DNA from: Citreicella sp. C3M06
GTDB taxonomy: Bacteria; Pseudomonadota; Alphaproteobacteria; Rhodobacterales; Rhodobacteraceae
DNA: 64,000 nt
Reading direction: 5' to 3'
Assembly: GCF_018860705.1 (NCBI RefSeq)
Contig: NZ_JAHKQA010000102.1
Span: 1-64,000, forward strand
Shown here: one piece after another, positions 44,867 to 54,278 of the stretch
Position numbering within the stretch: the stretch's first letter is position 1
Layout: every line of letters begins with the position of its first letter
Position numbers and translations under genes: made by a program
Notes under the pieces: model-generated
Told to the model about the DNA's origin: nothing
Seen by the model: only the letters and a program-made list of their open reading frames with translations
The model's database searches: none

Positions 44867-46480
44867 ATGTACGATACCCAGACCGGTGCGCCGGTCCTGT
44901 CGGTGCGCGACCTGACCGTCGCGCTGCCCGGCGACCATGATCGCGCCTTCGCCGTCAAGGACGTCAGCTTTGACCTGCGCCCCGGCGAGATCCTCTGCAT
45001 CATTGGCGAAAGCGGGTCCGGCAAATCCGTGACCGCAAGCGCGGTGATGGGGCTGCTGCCGCCGGTGATGACCGTGCGCAACGGCGAGATCATCTTTCGC
45101 GACAAGAACCTGCTGACCCAGAGCGAAGCCGAAAAGCGCAAGATGCGCGGGCGCGCCGTGTCGATCATCTTTCAGGACCCGCTGTCGGCGCTCAACCCGC
45201 TGATGACCATTGGCGCGCAGATCCGCGAAGTGCTCGATTACCACGACGAGGGCACCCCGGCGTCGCGCCCTGCCCGCGTCGTCGAAATGCTGACCGAGGT
45301 TGGTCTGCCGGACCCCGAGTTGCTGCAGCACCAGTACCCGTTCCGCCTGTCGGGTGGCCAGCGCCAGCGGGTGATGATCGCCATGGCCATGGCACTGAAC
45401 CCCGACATCCTGATCGCCGACGAGCCGACCACCGCGCTTGACGTCACCACGCAGGCGCAGATCCTCGAACTGATCCGCAAGGTGCAGCGCGCCAAGGGCA
45501 TGTCGGTGATGTTCATCACCCATGATTTCGGCGTGGTGGCGGAAATCGCCGACCGCGTCATCGTCATGGAAAAGGGCGACATTGTCGAACAGGGCATCGC
45601 TGGCGACGTGCTGACCGCGCCGCAGCATCCCTATACCCAAAAGCTGATCGCCGCCGTGCCAACCCTGCGCGAACAGGACCGCAGCCGTGCCAAAGAGCCG
45701 CCGGTGGTGATGCAGGTGAGCGGGCTGCAAAAGACCTATCGCACCCGCAGCGGCTTTCTTGGCAAGATGCGCGAGGTCCACGCGGTGAACGGCATTTCCT
45801 TCACCCTGCGCAAGGGCGAGACGCTGGGCGTGGTGGGCGAATCCGGTTCGGGGAAATCCTCGCTCGGCAAGGTGCTGATGAAGCTGACCGATGCCGATGG
45901 CGGCGAGATCCGCTTTCAGGGTGAAAACCTCGTGACGCTGGATGAGCAGGCCTTCCGCCCGCTGCGCCCGCGTATCCAGATGATCTTTCAGGACCCGTAT
46001 GCCTCGCTCAACCCGCGCTTCACCATTGGGCAGGCCTTGACCGTAGGGCCAGTGGCGCATCGCCTGATGAGCCAGACCGCCGCCCGCAAGCGCGCCGAGG
46101 ACACACTGGAACTGGTCGGGCTCGATGCGTCGGCCTATGAGCGCTATCCGCATGAATTCTCGGGCGGGCAGCGGCAGCGGGTGGGCATCGCCCGCGCGTT
46201 GATGTTCGACCCCGAAGTGATCGTTGCCGACGAGGCGGTCTCGGCGCTCGATGTGTCGATTCAGGCGCAGGTGCTGGAATTGCTCGACCGCATCCGGCGC
46301 GAACGGCACCTTGCGATGATCTTCATCACCCATGATCTGCGCGTCGCCAGCCAGATCTGCGACGACATCCTTGTTATGCACAAGGGCAAGGTGGTCGAGG
46401 CTGGCCCGCCCTCGCGCATCTTCCGCGACCCGCAGGATGCCTACACCCGCTCGCTCGTGGCGGCCATTCCCGGCGGCTGA
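44867..46480 (+). CDS. Dipeptide/oligopeptide-type ABC transporter, double ATPase
   Basis: A 537-residue fusion of two ABC ATPase domains, equivalent to DppD and DppF joined. The first has Walker A GESGSGKSVTAS, signature LSGGQRQRVMIAMAMA and Walker B ILIADEPTTAL. The second has GESGSGKSSLGKV, FSGGQRQRVGIARAL and VIVADEAVSAL. The C-terminus of each half has the DppD/F-type LTAPQHPYTQKLI and FRDPQDAYTRSLVAAIPGG. The fit is good for the permeases and binding protein encoded 3-8 kb downstream on the same strand, but a terminator and the MarR gene intervene. Confidence 0.94.
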   Translation: MYDTQTGAPVLSVRDLTVALPGDHDRAFAVKDVSFDLRPGEILCIIGESGSGKSVTASAVMGLLPPVMTVRNGEIIFRDKNLLTQSEAEKRKMRGRAVSIIFQDPLSALNPLMTIGAQIREVLDYHDEGTPASRPARVVEMLTEVGLPDPELLQHQYPFRLSGGQRQRVMIAMAMALNPDILIADEPTTALDVTTQAQILELIRKVQRAKGMSVMFITHDFGVVAEIADRVIVMEKGDIVEQGIAGDVLTAPQHPYTQKLIAAVPTLREQDRSRAKEPPVVMQVSGLQKTYRTRSGFLGKMREVHAVNGISFTLRKGETLGVVGESGSGKSSLGKVLMKLTDADGGEIRFQGENLVTLDEQAFRPLRPRIQMIFQDPYASLNPRFTIGQALTVGPVAHRLMSQTAARKRAEDTLELVGLDASAYERYPHEFSGGQRQRVGIARALMFDPEVIVADEAVSALDVSIQAQVLELLDRIRRERHLAMIFITHDLRVASQICDDILVMHKGKVVEAGPPSRIFRDPQDAYTRSLVAAIPGG

Positions 46481-46487
46481 ATAGCCC

Positions 46488-46514
46488 GCAAAGGGGCGGC
46501 AATCGCCCCTTTGC
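46488..46514 (+). terminator. Terminator after the ABC ATPase gene
   Basis: A perfect 11-bp stem GCAAAGGGGCG/CGCCCCTTTGC with a 5-nt loop, 8 bp past the stop, followed by CTGCATTTT. Confidence 0.75.
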
Positions 46515-46582
46515 CTGCATTTTGAACCGGTTCAGGGCGAATTCAGCGACGATCTCACAAAATCCCCGCTCGCCGGCGCAAA

Positions 46583-46603
46583 GTAGTTGTGAAGAACAAC
46601 TAC
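46583..46603. promoter_or_regulatory. Palindrome, likely MarR operator
   Basis: GTAGTTGT-GAAGA-ACAACTAC, a perfect 8-bp inverted repeat with 5-bp centre, about 90 bp before the MarR gene. Its size and symmetry suit a MarR dimer. AT-rich for this genome. Confidence 0.6.
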
Positions 46604-46691
46604 ACTTGTCACCCTACTGTCATCAGGCGCTTGCCTGACCCAGATACACTCACCGCCCCCACACCAACCGCCTTGGCGGAACAGGACAGGC

Positions 46692-47195
46692 ATGACCGCA
46701 GCCCACGATCATACCCCGGAAGACGAGCAGCCCTTTGAAATCGCCGGGCTGCGCATCGACATTCTGGAAGGCGCGTTCAGCTGGTACATCCGCTCGATCG
46801 ATTTTGCGGTCTCCAAGGATCTCGATGCGCGGATGGGCCATCTCGAGGTGGCAAAGGGCAAGGGCAAGATCACCACGCTGTTCCTGATCGACGACTATCC
46901 CGGCATCCGCCCCTCGGCCATTGCCGGGGTTCTGATGCGCGATCGCCCCGCAACCGGGAGGATCATCGACAAGCTGGTGACAGCCGGGCTTGCGACCCGC
47001 GAAACCCATGCCGGCGATGCCCGCGCCCAGGCGTTGCACATCACGCCCAAGGGCCACGCGCTCGCCGAGGAGGTCCGCGAGATCATCCGCCAGCAGGAAC
47101 GCGAGTTCTTCGATGTCATCCCCGACGAGGATCGGGACCAGTTCATGCGCTTGCTCAAGCGCGCTTACATGGGAATACGAGACAAATGGCAGTAG
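46692..47195 (+). CDS. MarR-family transcriptional regulator
   Basis: A 167-residue winged-helix regulator. The recognition part is YPGIRPSAIAGVLMRDRPATGRIIDKLVTAGLATRETHAGDARAQALHITPKGHAL, the standard MarR wing with the conserved D-R pair and LTxxG-like end. The N-terminal 20 residues are extra and polar. It begins a run of plus-strand genes, and its last codons overlap the SDR gene by 10 bp, so it likely regulates its own operon through the palindrome upstream. The ligand would be the catabolic substrate, which is unknown. Confidence 0.9.
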   Translation: MTAAHDHTPEDEQPFEIAGLRIDILEGAFSWYIRSIDFAVSKDLDARMGHLEVAKGKGKITTLFLIDDYPGIRPSAIAGVLMRDRPATGRIIDKLVTAGLATRETHAGDARAQALHITPKGHALAEEVREIIRQQEREFFDVIPDEDRDQFMRLLKRAYMGIRDKWQ

Positions 47196-47884
47196 ACAAG
47201 GTTGCCCTGATCTCTGGCGCCAGCCGCGGTATCGGCGCGTCGGTGGCGAAAACGCTGTATGAAGCGGGCTGGAAGGTGTCGCTGGGAATGCGCACGCCGA
47301 AACTGCCCGATTGGGCCAACCCTGCGCGCGTTCATGTCATGGAATATGACGCCGCCGACCCCGAATCCGCCACAGCTTGGGCCGAACAGGCCCGCGAGGC
47401 GCTTGGCCCGATCACCGCCATCGTCGCCAATGCCGGCATCATGATCCCGAAAAACGTCATCGAGGCCGAGGATTCCGATTTCGACGATATGTTCGAGGTC
47501 AACGTCAAGGCGCCCCGCCGCCTTGCCAAGGCCGCGTGGGACGATCTGATCGCCTGCGGGGCGGGGCGGATCATCGTGCTGGCCTCGCTGTCGGGAAAGC
47601 GGGTGAAATCCGCCGGATCTTCATCTTACAGCGTCAGCAAGTTCGCCGCGGTGGCGCTGACCCATGGCTTCCGGCAGGTCGGCTTTGACCATGGCATCCG
47701 CGCCACCGCAGTCTGCCCCGGCTTTGTTGCCACCGACATGGCCGTCAGCCTGACCGGCAAGCCCACCACCGAAATGACCCAGCCCGAAGATCTTGCCGCC
47801 GCAATCGCCATGCTGCTGGCGCTGCCCAACACCGCCTCGGTCACCGAATTTCACGTCAACTGTCAGGCCGAGGAGTTTTTCTGA
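47186..47884 (+). CDS. SDR-family oxidoreductase
   Basis: A 232-residue short-chain dehydrogenase. Cofactor motif SGASRGIG (residues 9-16), NAG at about residue 85, catalytic serine in VLASLSG and the YxxxK pair in YSVSK. It starts inside the MarR gene and ends by sharing one base with the FAD oxidoreductase start (TGATG), so it is made with both. It probably oxidises or reduces an intermediate of the same pathway; no finer call is possible. Confidence 0.9.
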   Translation: MAVDKVALISGASRGIGASVAKTLYEAGWKVSLGMRTPKLPDWANPARVHVMEYDAADPESATAWAEQAREALGPITAIVANAGIMIPKNVIEAEDSDFDDMFEVNVKAPRRLAKAAWDDLIACGAGRIIVLASLSGKRVKSAGSSSYSVSKFAAVALTHGFRQVGFDHGIRATAVCPGFVATDMAVSLTGKPTTEMTQPEDLAAAIAMLLALPNTASVTEFHVNCQAEEFF

Positions 47885-49218
47885 TGCCCGGACCTTATGT
47901 CGTTCCCGTTCACGGGGATGTGGATCTTCCTGAAAAAGTCGACGTCGTCGTCATTGGCGGCGGCATCATCGGCAGCTCGACCGCGCTTGAACTGGCCGAA
48001 CGCGGCCTAAAGGTGGCGCTGTGCGAAAAGGGCGGCATCGGGCACGAGCAATCGAGCCGCAACTGGGGCTGGGTGCGCATCACCCGGCGCGATCCGCGCG
48101 AAGTGCCGCTGATGGCCGAATCGCTGCGGATCTGGGACGGCATGGCGACCCGCACGGGCCGCGATCTGGGCTACAAACGCTCGGGCGTGATGTTCTCCTG
48201 CGCCACCGACAAGGAATACGAACAGCACGAACGCTGGCTGAAGAACCTTCAGGATTACCAGTTCGAAAGCCGCATGGTGTCAAAAGCCGAAATGGCCGAA
48301 CTGGCCCCCGGCATGGGCAACATGGATGTGAAGGGCGCGCTTTTCAACGCTGTCGATGGCCGGGCCGAGCCGCAAAAAGCCGCCCCCGCCATCGCCGAGG
48401 CCGCCCGTGATCGCGGTGCGCATGTGCTGACCGAATGCGCCGTGCGCGGCATCGAGACATCGGGGGGCAAGGTTTCCGGCGTGGTGACCGAACGCGGCCG
48501 CATCGCCTGCGAACAGGTGGTGCTGGCGGGCGGCGCGTGGTCGTCGCTGTTCGCGCGCAACACCGGGCTGCGGCTGCCACAGCTCAAGGTCAAGAATTCG
48601 GTGATCCGCACCAAGCCTCTCGAAGGTGGCCCGGAAACCGCGATCTGGTCCGAAGGTTTTTCGATCCGCAAGCGGCAGGACGGCGGCTATACCATCGCCG
48701 ACGGCTTCCGCAATATCGTCGACATCGTGCCCGACAGCTTCCGCTACATGAAAGATTTCCTGCCCGCGCTTGGCGCCGAATGGAAATCGCTGATGCTGCG
48801 TTTCGGCGGGCGCTTCTATGACGAGGCGCGCATTCCCAACAAATGGTCGCTCGACGAGGCCAGCCCGTTTGAATACTGCCGCGTGCTCGACCCCAAACCG
48901 GCGTTCAAATTGCAGGACGAGGCGCTGGCCAACCTGCGCCGCGCCTTCCCGGTGTTCGAAAAGGCCGAGATCGCCCAACGCTGGGCCGGGGCCATCGATG
49001 TCACGCCCGATGCGGTGCCGGTGATCTCGGCCATCGACAGCACGCCCGGTTTCTTCATCGCCACCGGCTTTTCCGGCCATGGCTTTGGCATCGGCCCGGC
49101 GGCAGGCAAGCTTGCCGCCGATCTGGTGACCGGCAAGACGCCCATCGTCGATCCGACCCCGTTCCGTTTCAACCGCTTTTCCGATGGCTCGAAGATCGAG
49201 ATCATCAGCGGTTTCTGA
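47884..49218 (+). CDS. FAD-dependent amine/amino-acid oxidoreductase (first)
   Basis: A 444-residue DAO-family flavoenzyme. The Rossmann FAD site is VVVIGGGIIGSSTALELAERG near residue 22, then EKGGIGHEQSSRNWGWVR. The C-terminus has GFSGHGFGIGPAAGKLAADLVTG, the family's second FAD contact. The third FAD gene of this block (54.3 kb) is a close paralogue sharing ALELAERGLKVALCEKG and SSRNWGWVR. No signal peptide, so it is cytoplasmic. It likely oxidises the C-N bond of an amine or N-substituted amino acid. The neighbouring transporter supports that use. Confidence 0.88.
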   Translation: MPGPYVVPVHGDVDLPEKVDVVVIGGGIIGSSTALELAERGLKVALCEKGGIGHEQSSRNWGWVRITRRDPREVPLMAESLRIWDGMATRTGRDLGYKRSGVMFSCATDKEYEQHERWLKNLQDYQFESRMVSKAEMAELAPGMGNMDVKGALFNAVDGRAEPQKAAPAIAEAARDRGAHVLTECAVRGIETSGGKVSGVVTERGRIACEQVVLAGGAWSSLFARNTGLRLPQLKVKNSVIRTKPLEGGPETAIWSEGFSIRKRQDGGYTIADGFRNIVDIVPDSFRYMKDFLPALGAEWKSLMLRFGGRFYDEARIPNKWSLDEASPFEYCRVLDPKPAFKLQDEALANLRRAFPVFEKAEIAQRWAGAIDVTPDAVPVISAIDSTPGFFIATGFSGHGFGIGPAAGKLAADLVTGKTPIVDPTPFRFNRFSDGSKIEIISGF

Positions 49219-49313
49219 TCCTACCCGGCCTGCATCAGGGCCGGGCCAACCCGCGACACAGAATCCGGCAAAACGGGTCGTCGCCTTCAACCAACCAACT
49301 GGGAGACGCTATC

Positions 49314-50969
49314 ATGACCAAAGACCTGCCCGGCAAGGGCTTTACCCGGCGCGGCGCGCTGCAACTTTTCGGGGCTGCGGGCCTGATGTCCGCCACCGCC
49401 CTGTCCGGCACCCGCGCGCTTGCGGCCAATGCCGACCCCAAGGGCCAGATCGTGCTGTCCTTCAGCCAGGAGCCCACCGTCTTCAACCCACTAATGCCGC
49501 ATATCGAGGTGGATGAAGGCGTCTATTACGCGATCTTCGACACGCTGATCGATTTTGACGAGAATGGCGAATTCTTCCCGCTGCTCGCCGCCGAGGTGCC
49601 CACCGTGGAAAACGGCGGTATCTCCGAGGATGGCCTGACGTGGAAGGTTACGCTCAAGGACGGCGTCACATGGCATGACGGCACGCCCTTTACCGCCGAG
49701 GACGTCAAGTTCAGCCTCGAGCTGCCGATGAACCCCGATTTCATCAGCTTCCGGTCCACCGGCTATGAGCTGATGAGAAACATCACCGTGCTGTCCCCGA
49801 CCGAGATCACATGGGAGATGACGGCCCCCTTCGCCCCGATGGGCGCGATCCTTGCATCGACCTTCATCATCCCCAAGCACGCCTTCGACGGTGTCGAAGA
49901 TCCCAACACCGCCCCGTTCAACAATGCCCCGATCGGCACCGGCGCCTTCAAGTGGAAGGAACGCATGGCCGGGGATCACATCGAACTGGTCGCCAACCCC
50001 GATTACCACGGCGATGGCCCCTACATCGAAACGCTGATCATCAAGTACATCCCCGATCTCAACGTGATGTACACCCAGTTCAAATCGGGCGATGTCGATG
50101 TGATCGGCCTTCAGTACATCTCGCCGGACCATCTGGAAGAGGCGCAGACCCTGGACGGCAAGACCGTGCAGGTCATGGGCCGTGCCACCTTCGAATCCAT
50201 CGGGTTCAACAACATGCGCCCGGTGTTTCAGGACCCGGCGGTGCGTCAGGCGCTGTACCTTGCGGTCGACAAGACCTCGATCATCGACGCGCTATATTAC
50301 GGTGTGCCGACCCCGACCGAAACCTACATGCCGCAGCAGTCGTTCTACTATAACCCCGACCTGCCCAAGCACGAGTTCAACATCGAAAAGGCCAACGCCC
50401 TGCTGGATGAGGCCGGCTGGGTCATGGGCGGCGATGGCGTGCGCGAAAAAGACGGCGTGCGGCTGGAATTCACCAACTCGACCACCGCGGGCAACCACCT
50501 GCGCGAACAGGCACAGCAGTTCATTCAGCAGACCTTTGCCGAAATCGGCGCCAAGATGGAAATCAAGAACCTGCCGCCCGCCGTCATGTGGGGCGATTAC
50601 TGGATGAACTCGGAATTCGACTCGGTGGTGGTGGGCCTGTCCACGCTGTCGGGCGCCGACCCGGATTCCTCGGACTACTGGATGTCGACGAAGATCCCGG
50701 CAAAAGGCGGCTCGGGCCAGAACACCATGGCCTATGCCAATCCCAAGGTCGACGAGCTTCTGACCGAGGCGGCGAACCTGTTTGTCCCCGAGGACCGCAA
50801 GCCGCTGTACATGGAACAGCAAAAGATCATGCGTGAGGATCTGCCCTTCCTGCCGCTGTTCCAATACGCCGTGGTGGCTGGCTGGAAAGAGGGCGTCGAA
50901 GGCCCAACCCAGAACGTCAACAACCGCATCGGCACGTGGAACGTGCGGTCGTGGAAATGGACGTCCTGA
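49314..50969 (+). CDS. ABC transporter substrate-binding protein, family 5
   Basis: A 551-residue periplasmic binding protein of the DppA/OppA class. The N-terminus has a twin-arginine signal (FTRRGALQLFGAAG to RALA). The mature part has FSQEPTVFNPLMPHIEVDEGVYYAIFDTLIDFDE, the usual WKVTLKDGVTWHDGTPFTAEDVKFSLE and the NPDYHGDGPYIETLIIKYIPD block. It is followed by the two permease genes, with a hairpin between. Substrates in the family include peptides, opines and nickel; the flanking FAD oxidases favour an amine- or opine-like compound. Tat export is unusual for this class and suggests folding before export. Confidence 0.93.
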   Translation: MTKDLPGKGFTRRGALQLFGAAGLMSATALSGTRALAANADPKGQIVLSFSQEPTVFNPLMPHIEVDEGVYYAIFDTLIDFDENGEFFPLLAAEVPTVENGGISEDGLTWKVTLKDGVTWHDGTPFTAEDVKFSLELPMNPDFISFRSTGYELMRNITVLSPTEITWEMTAPFAPMGAILASTFIIPKHAFDGVEDPNTAPFNNAPIGTGAFKWKERMAGDHIELVANPDYHGDGPYIETLIIKYIPDLNVMYTQFKSGDVDVIGLQYISPDHLEEAQTLDGKTVQVMGRATFESIGFNNMRPVFQDPAVRQALYLAVDKTSIIDALYYGVPTPTETYMPQQSFYYNPDLPKHEFNIEKANALLDEAGWVMGGDGVREKDGVRLEFTNSTTAGNHLREQAQQFIQQTFAEIGAKMEIKNLPPAVMWGDYWMNSEFDSVVVGLSTLSGADPDSSDYWMSTKIPAKGGSGQNTMAYANPKVDELLTEAANLFVPEDRKPLYMEQQKIMREDLPFLPLFQYAVVAGWKEGVEGPTQNVNNRIGTWNVRSWKWTS

Positions 50970-50981
50970 TCTGAGAGCTGC

Positions 50982-51016
50982 GCGCACCGGGGTTTTCCCC
51001 CCTTTGCCCGGTGCGC
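50982..51016 (+). terminator. Intra-operon hairpin after the binding-protein gene
   Basis: A perfect 10-bp stem GCGCACCGGG/CCCGGTGCGC with a 15-nt pyrimidine loop. No T run follows. Such hairpins after a binding-protein gene usually protect the upstream mRNA end and lower permease expression. Confidence 0.6.
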
Positions 51017-51088
51017 ACAACCGCCCGGTGCGGCCGATCCCGGTCGGTCGCGCCGGGCCACTGACCACGCACCCATGAGGCCCCCGCC

Positions 51089-52039
51089 ATGCTGCGCTAC
51101 CTGTCCGGCCGCCTCGGCCAGAGTCTGATCCTGCTGTTCATCGTCTCGCTGATCGGTTTCTTCGTCCTCAGCCTCGCGCCCGGAGGCCCGCTGTCGCAAT
51201 TCGCACTGTCGCCCGGCATGACGCAGGAACAGATGGACCGGGTGGCCGAACAGATGGGCCTGAACCGCCCCATCATCGTGCAATATTTCGACTGGCTGAC
51301 CAGCATGCTGGCCGGCGACTGGGGCACCAGTTACCGCGATCAGCAGCCGGTGCTGACGATCATCGCCGATCACCTGTTCGCCACCATGCTGCTGATGGGC
51401 ACGGCGACGGCCATCGCCGTCACCGTGGGCACGACCGTGGGCATCTGGTCGGCGGTGCGGCGCGGATCGGTGTTCGATTACACCACGACGGTGCTGGCGA
51501 TGGTGGCGCTGTCGATCCCGACCTTCTGGTTCGGTCTGATCGCCATCTACATCTTTTCGCTGGAACTGGGCTGGCTGCCGGCGGGCAACATGTACACGGT
51601 CGGCGATGGCTCGATCGGCGATTACGCCGTACACCTGATCCTGCCCGCGCTGGTGCTGGCGCTGGTCGATGTGGCGGTCTGGTCGCGCTACATGCGCACC
51701 GCGACGCTGAATGTCATCAATCAGGATTTCGTGCGCACCGCGCGGGCCAAGGGCCTGCCGAACCGGCGCATCCTGTTCAAGCACATCGTCGGCAACGCGC
51801 TGGTGCCGATGATCACCCTTGCCGGGCTGCAACTGCCCGTGGTGCTGGGCGGCGCGCTGGTGACCGAGACGGTGTTCACATGGCCCGGCATGGGGCGGCT
51901 GTTTCTCGATAGCCTCGGCTATTCCGATTACCCGGTGGTGATGGGGCTGCTGATGGCCTCGGCCATGCTTGTCCTGATCGGCAACCTTGCCGCTGACCTG
52001 ATTGTCGCGGTGGTCGATCCGCGCGTCCGCCTGTCCTGA
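51089..52039 (+). CDS. ABC transporter permease, DppB type
   Basis: A 316-residue inner-membrane permease with about six helices. N-terminus MLRYLSGRLGQSLILLFIVSLIGFFV is the DppB/OppB start. ATPase-coupling loop RTARAKGLPNRRILFKHIVGNALVP is present, followed by the family end VYTWPGMG-like stretch TVFTWPGMGRLFLDSL. It is 9 bp before the second permease. Confidence 0.95.
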   Translation: MLRYLSGRLGQSLILLFIVSLIGFFVLSLAPGGPLSQFALSPGMTQEQMDRVAEQMGLNRPIIVQYFDWLTSMLAGDWGTSYRDQQPVLTIIADHLFATMLLMGTATAIAVTVGTTVGIWSAVRRGSVFDYTTTVLAMVALSIPTFWFGLIAIYIFSLELGWLPAGNMYTVGDGSIGDYAVHLILPALVLALVDVAVWSRYMRTATLNVINQDFVRTARAKGLPNRRILFKHIVGNALVPMITLAGLQLPVVLGGALVTETVFTWPGMGRLFLDSLGYSDYPVVMGLLMASAMLVLIGNLAADLIVAVVDPRVRLS

Positions 52040-52048
52040 GAGGCCCTG

Positions 52049-52930
52049 ATGACCATGACTGCAAACGCCCCCGCCCGCCGCGCGCCGCGCATCAAATCCC
52101 GCGCTGTGCGCCGGTTCATGCAGCACAAGCTGGCCATGCTGGGCCTTGTGATGATCGTCACGCTTGCGCTGGCCTGCTTTGTCGGACCCTACCTGCTGGC
52201 CTTCGACGAGCTGTTCATCGACCTGCGCGCCCGCTTTGCCCCCCCCTTCACCGGAGGCCATATCTTTGGCACCGATCCGCTGGGCCGCGACATCGCCGCG
52301 CGGCTGTTTCACGCCGGGCAGGTGTCGATGACCGTGGGCTTTGCCGCGATGATCATGAGCACCTGCATCGGCTCTGTGGTGGGCGTGCTGTCTGGCTATT
52401 ACGGCGGCGCCGTCTCGGCGGTGCTGATGCGCATCGTCGATGCCTTCCTGAGCTTTCCCTCGGTGTTCCTGCTGCTGGCGCTGGCGGCGTTCATCCAGCC
52501 GGGGCCCGCGATGATCACCGTCATCATTGCCGCCACCAGCTGGATGGAGGTCGCCCGCATCGTGCAGGCCGAGGTCAAGACCCTGCGCGATCAGGATTTC
52601 GTTCAGGCCGCCCGGATGCTGGGCCTGTCGGGCCGCTGGATCATGTTCCGCGAATTGCTGCCCAACGCCATCGGCCCGATCATCGTTGCCGCCACGCTGA
52701 CCGTGGCCCGCGCGATCCTGCTCGAGGCCTATATCTCGTTCCTTGGCTATGGCATCCAGCCGCCGCTGCCAAGCTGGGGCAACATGCTCAACGGGGCGCA
52801 GCAGTATCTGCAATCGGCGCCGTGGCTGGCGATCGTGCCGGGGCTGGCGATCACCATCGCCGTTGCCGGGTTCAACTTTGTCGGTGACGGGCTGCGCGAT
52901 GCGCTCGACAGCCGGTCGGAGGCGCGCTGA
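52049..52930 (+). CDS. ABC transporter permease, DppC type
   Basis: A 293-residue permease, partner of the previous gene. The N-terminal RRFMQHKLAMLGLVMIVTLALA and GTDPLGRDIAARLFHAGQVSMTVG are DppC landmarks. The coupling loop is FVQAARMLGLSGRWIMFRELLPNAIGP. The stop is directly followed by the start of the next FAD oxidase gene, so transport and oxidation are translationally linked. Confidence 0.95.
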   Translation: MTMTANAPARRAPRIKSRAVRRFMQHKLAMLGLVMIVTLALACFVGPYLLAFDELFIDLRARFAPPFTGGHIFGTDPLGRDIAARLFHAGQVSMTVGFAAMIMSTCIGSVVGVLSGYYGGAVSAVLMRIVDAFLSFPSVFLLLALAAFIQPGPAMITVIIAATSWMEVARIVQAEVKTLRDQDFVQAARMLGLSGRWIMFRELLPNAIGPIIVAATLTVARAILLEAYISFLGYGIQPPLPSWGNMLNGAQQYLQSAPWLAIVPGLAITIAVAGFNFVGDGLRDALDSRSEAR

Positions 52931-54253
52931 ATGACACGCTTTTCACCTTTCGAGGACACGCTGTGGTACGCCACCGCCCCCGCCGCGCCCGAGACCTTTG
53001 CGCTGGAAGGCACCATCAAGGCCGATGTCTGCATCGTCGGCGCGGGCTATGCCGGGCTGACCACCGCGCTGGAACTCGCCAAGGCTGGCGTGTCGGTCGC
53101 CGTGATCGAGGCGCAGGAGATCGGCTTTGGCGGTTCGGGCCGCAACGCCGGGCATTGCACCCCGACCTTCACCCATTACACGCCGGACGATCTGCGCCGC
53201 GTCCTTGGCGCGCCTTGGGCCGAGCGGCTGATCCATCGTCAGACCCGGGCCAATGACCGCGTCGGCCAGATGATCCGCGACTACGGCATCGATTGCGAAT
53301 GGGACCAGAGCGGCTATGTGCAGGGCGCGCTCAATCCCGGCCATCTCAAGACGCTGCAAGCCAAGACCGACCAGTACAACGCCGTCGGCGCCAAGACCCG
53401 GATGCTCGACGCCGCCGAGGTGCAGCAGGTCACCGGCTCGCCGCGCTTTCTTGGCGGTTGGTTTCATGAGGAAGCGGGCGCCGTCAATGCGCTGGCCTAT
53501 GCGCGGGGCCTTGGCCGCGCCGTGATGTCCGAAGGCGGGCGCATCCTGACCCGCTCGCCGGTCACTGGCTGCGAACGCATTGGCACCGGCTGGCGGGTGA
53601 GCACCGAACGCGGCGCGGTGCTGGCTGACAAGGTGATCTTTACCACCGGGGCCTATACGGTCGCGGGCTGGCCAAAGCTCGAAGAGACCTTCAAGATCAT
53701 GCGGGTGTTTGTCGCCGCGACGCAGCCGCTGTCGCCGGAAACCCGCGCCGAGGTGCTGCCCCGCAACACCACGATGCACGACGGGCGCGGTGATATCTAC
53801 GTCTATAAATACGATGGCGCGGGGCGCATCGTTGCCTCGATGTTCCCGATGGGCCGCCGGGGCCGCGACATCGCCTATACCAAACAGGTGATGAGCGACC
53901 GGCTGACATGGCTGCACCCGCAGATCCGCGAGACCCTGCGCTGGGAATATCTGTGGTTCGGCGAGCTTGACATGCAGCGCCGCACCATTCCACGCCTGTA
54001 CGATCTGGCCCCCGGCGTCGTTGCCATGACTGGCCTGTCGGGGCGCGGCGTGCCCACCGGCTCGATGCTGGGCGGCATCCTGTCGGAATGGGCGCTTGGC
54101 CTGCCGCCGCAGGACCTTGGCCTGAAAATCGAACCGTTGAAATCGCAGCCCTTCTACATGTCCTTCGCTCCGCAGGCGCATCTGCGCATGTACCGCCTGC
54201 GCGACAATATCACCGCCAAGCGGCAGGGTGCCCCCCTGCCGCCCCATGCCTGA
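52931..54253 (+). CDS. FAD-dependent oxidoreductase, PuuB-like (second)
   Basis: A 440-residue DAO-family flavoenzyme close to gamma-glutamylputrescine oxidase (PuuB) and related amine oxidases. The FAD site is CIVGAGYAGLTTALELAKAG (residues about 35-54), then GFGGSGRNAGHC. The C-terminus has GLSGRGVPTGSMLGGIL. It differs from the other two in the first FAD loop and so is a distinct enzyme. Start ATG directly after the permease stop. No signal peptide. Confidence 0.88.
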   Translation: MTRFSPFEDTLWYATAPAAPETFALEGTIKADVCIVGAGYAGLTTALELAKAGVSVAVIEAQEIGFGGSGRNAGHCTPTFTHYTPDDLRRVLGAPWAERLIHRQTRANDRVGQMIRDYGIDCEWDQSGYVQGALNPGHLKTLQAKTDQYNAVGAKTRMLDAAEVQQVTGSPRFLGGWFHEEAGAVNALAYARGLGRAVMSEGGRILTRSPVTGCERIGTGWRVSTERGAVLADKVIFTTGAYTVAGWPKLEETFKIMRVFVAATQPLSPETRAEVLPRNTTMHDGRGDIYVYKYDGAGRIVASMFPMGRRGRDIAYTKQVMSDRLTWLHPQIRETLRWEYLWFGELDMQRRTIPRLYDLAPGVVAMTGLSGRGVPTGSMLGGILSEWALGLPPQDLGLKIEPLKSQPFYMSFAPQAHLRMYRLRDNITAKRQGAPLPPHA

Positions 54254-54278
54254 CCCATCACAACACGGACCCCTTCTC

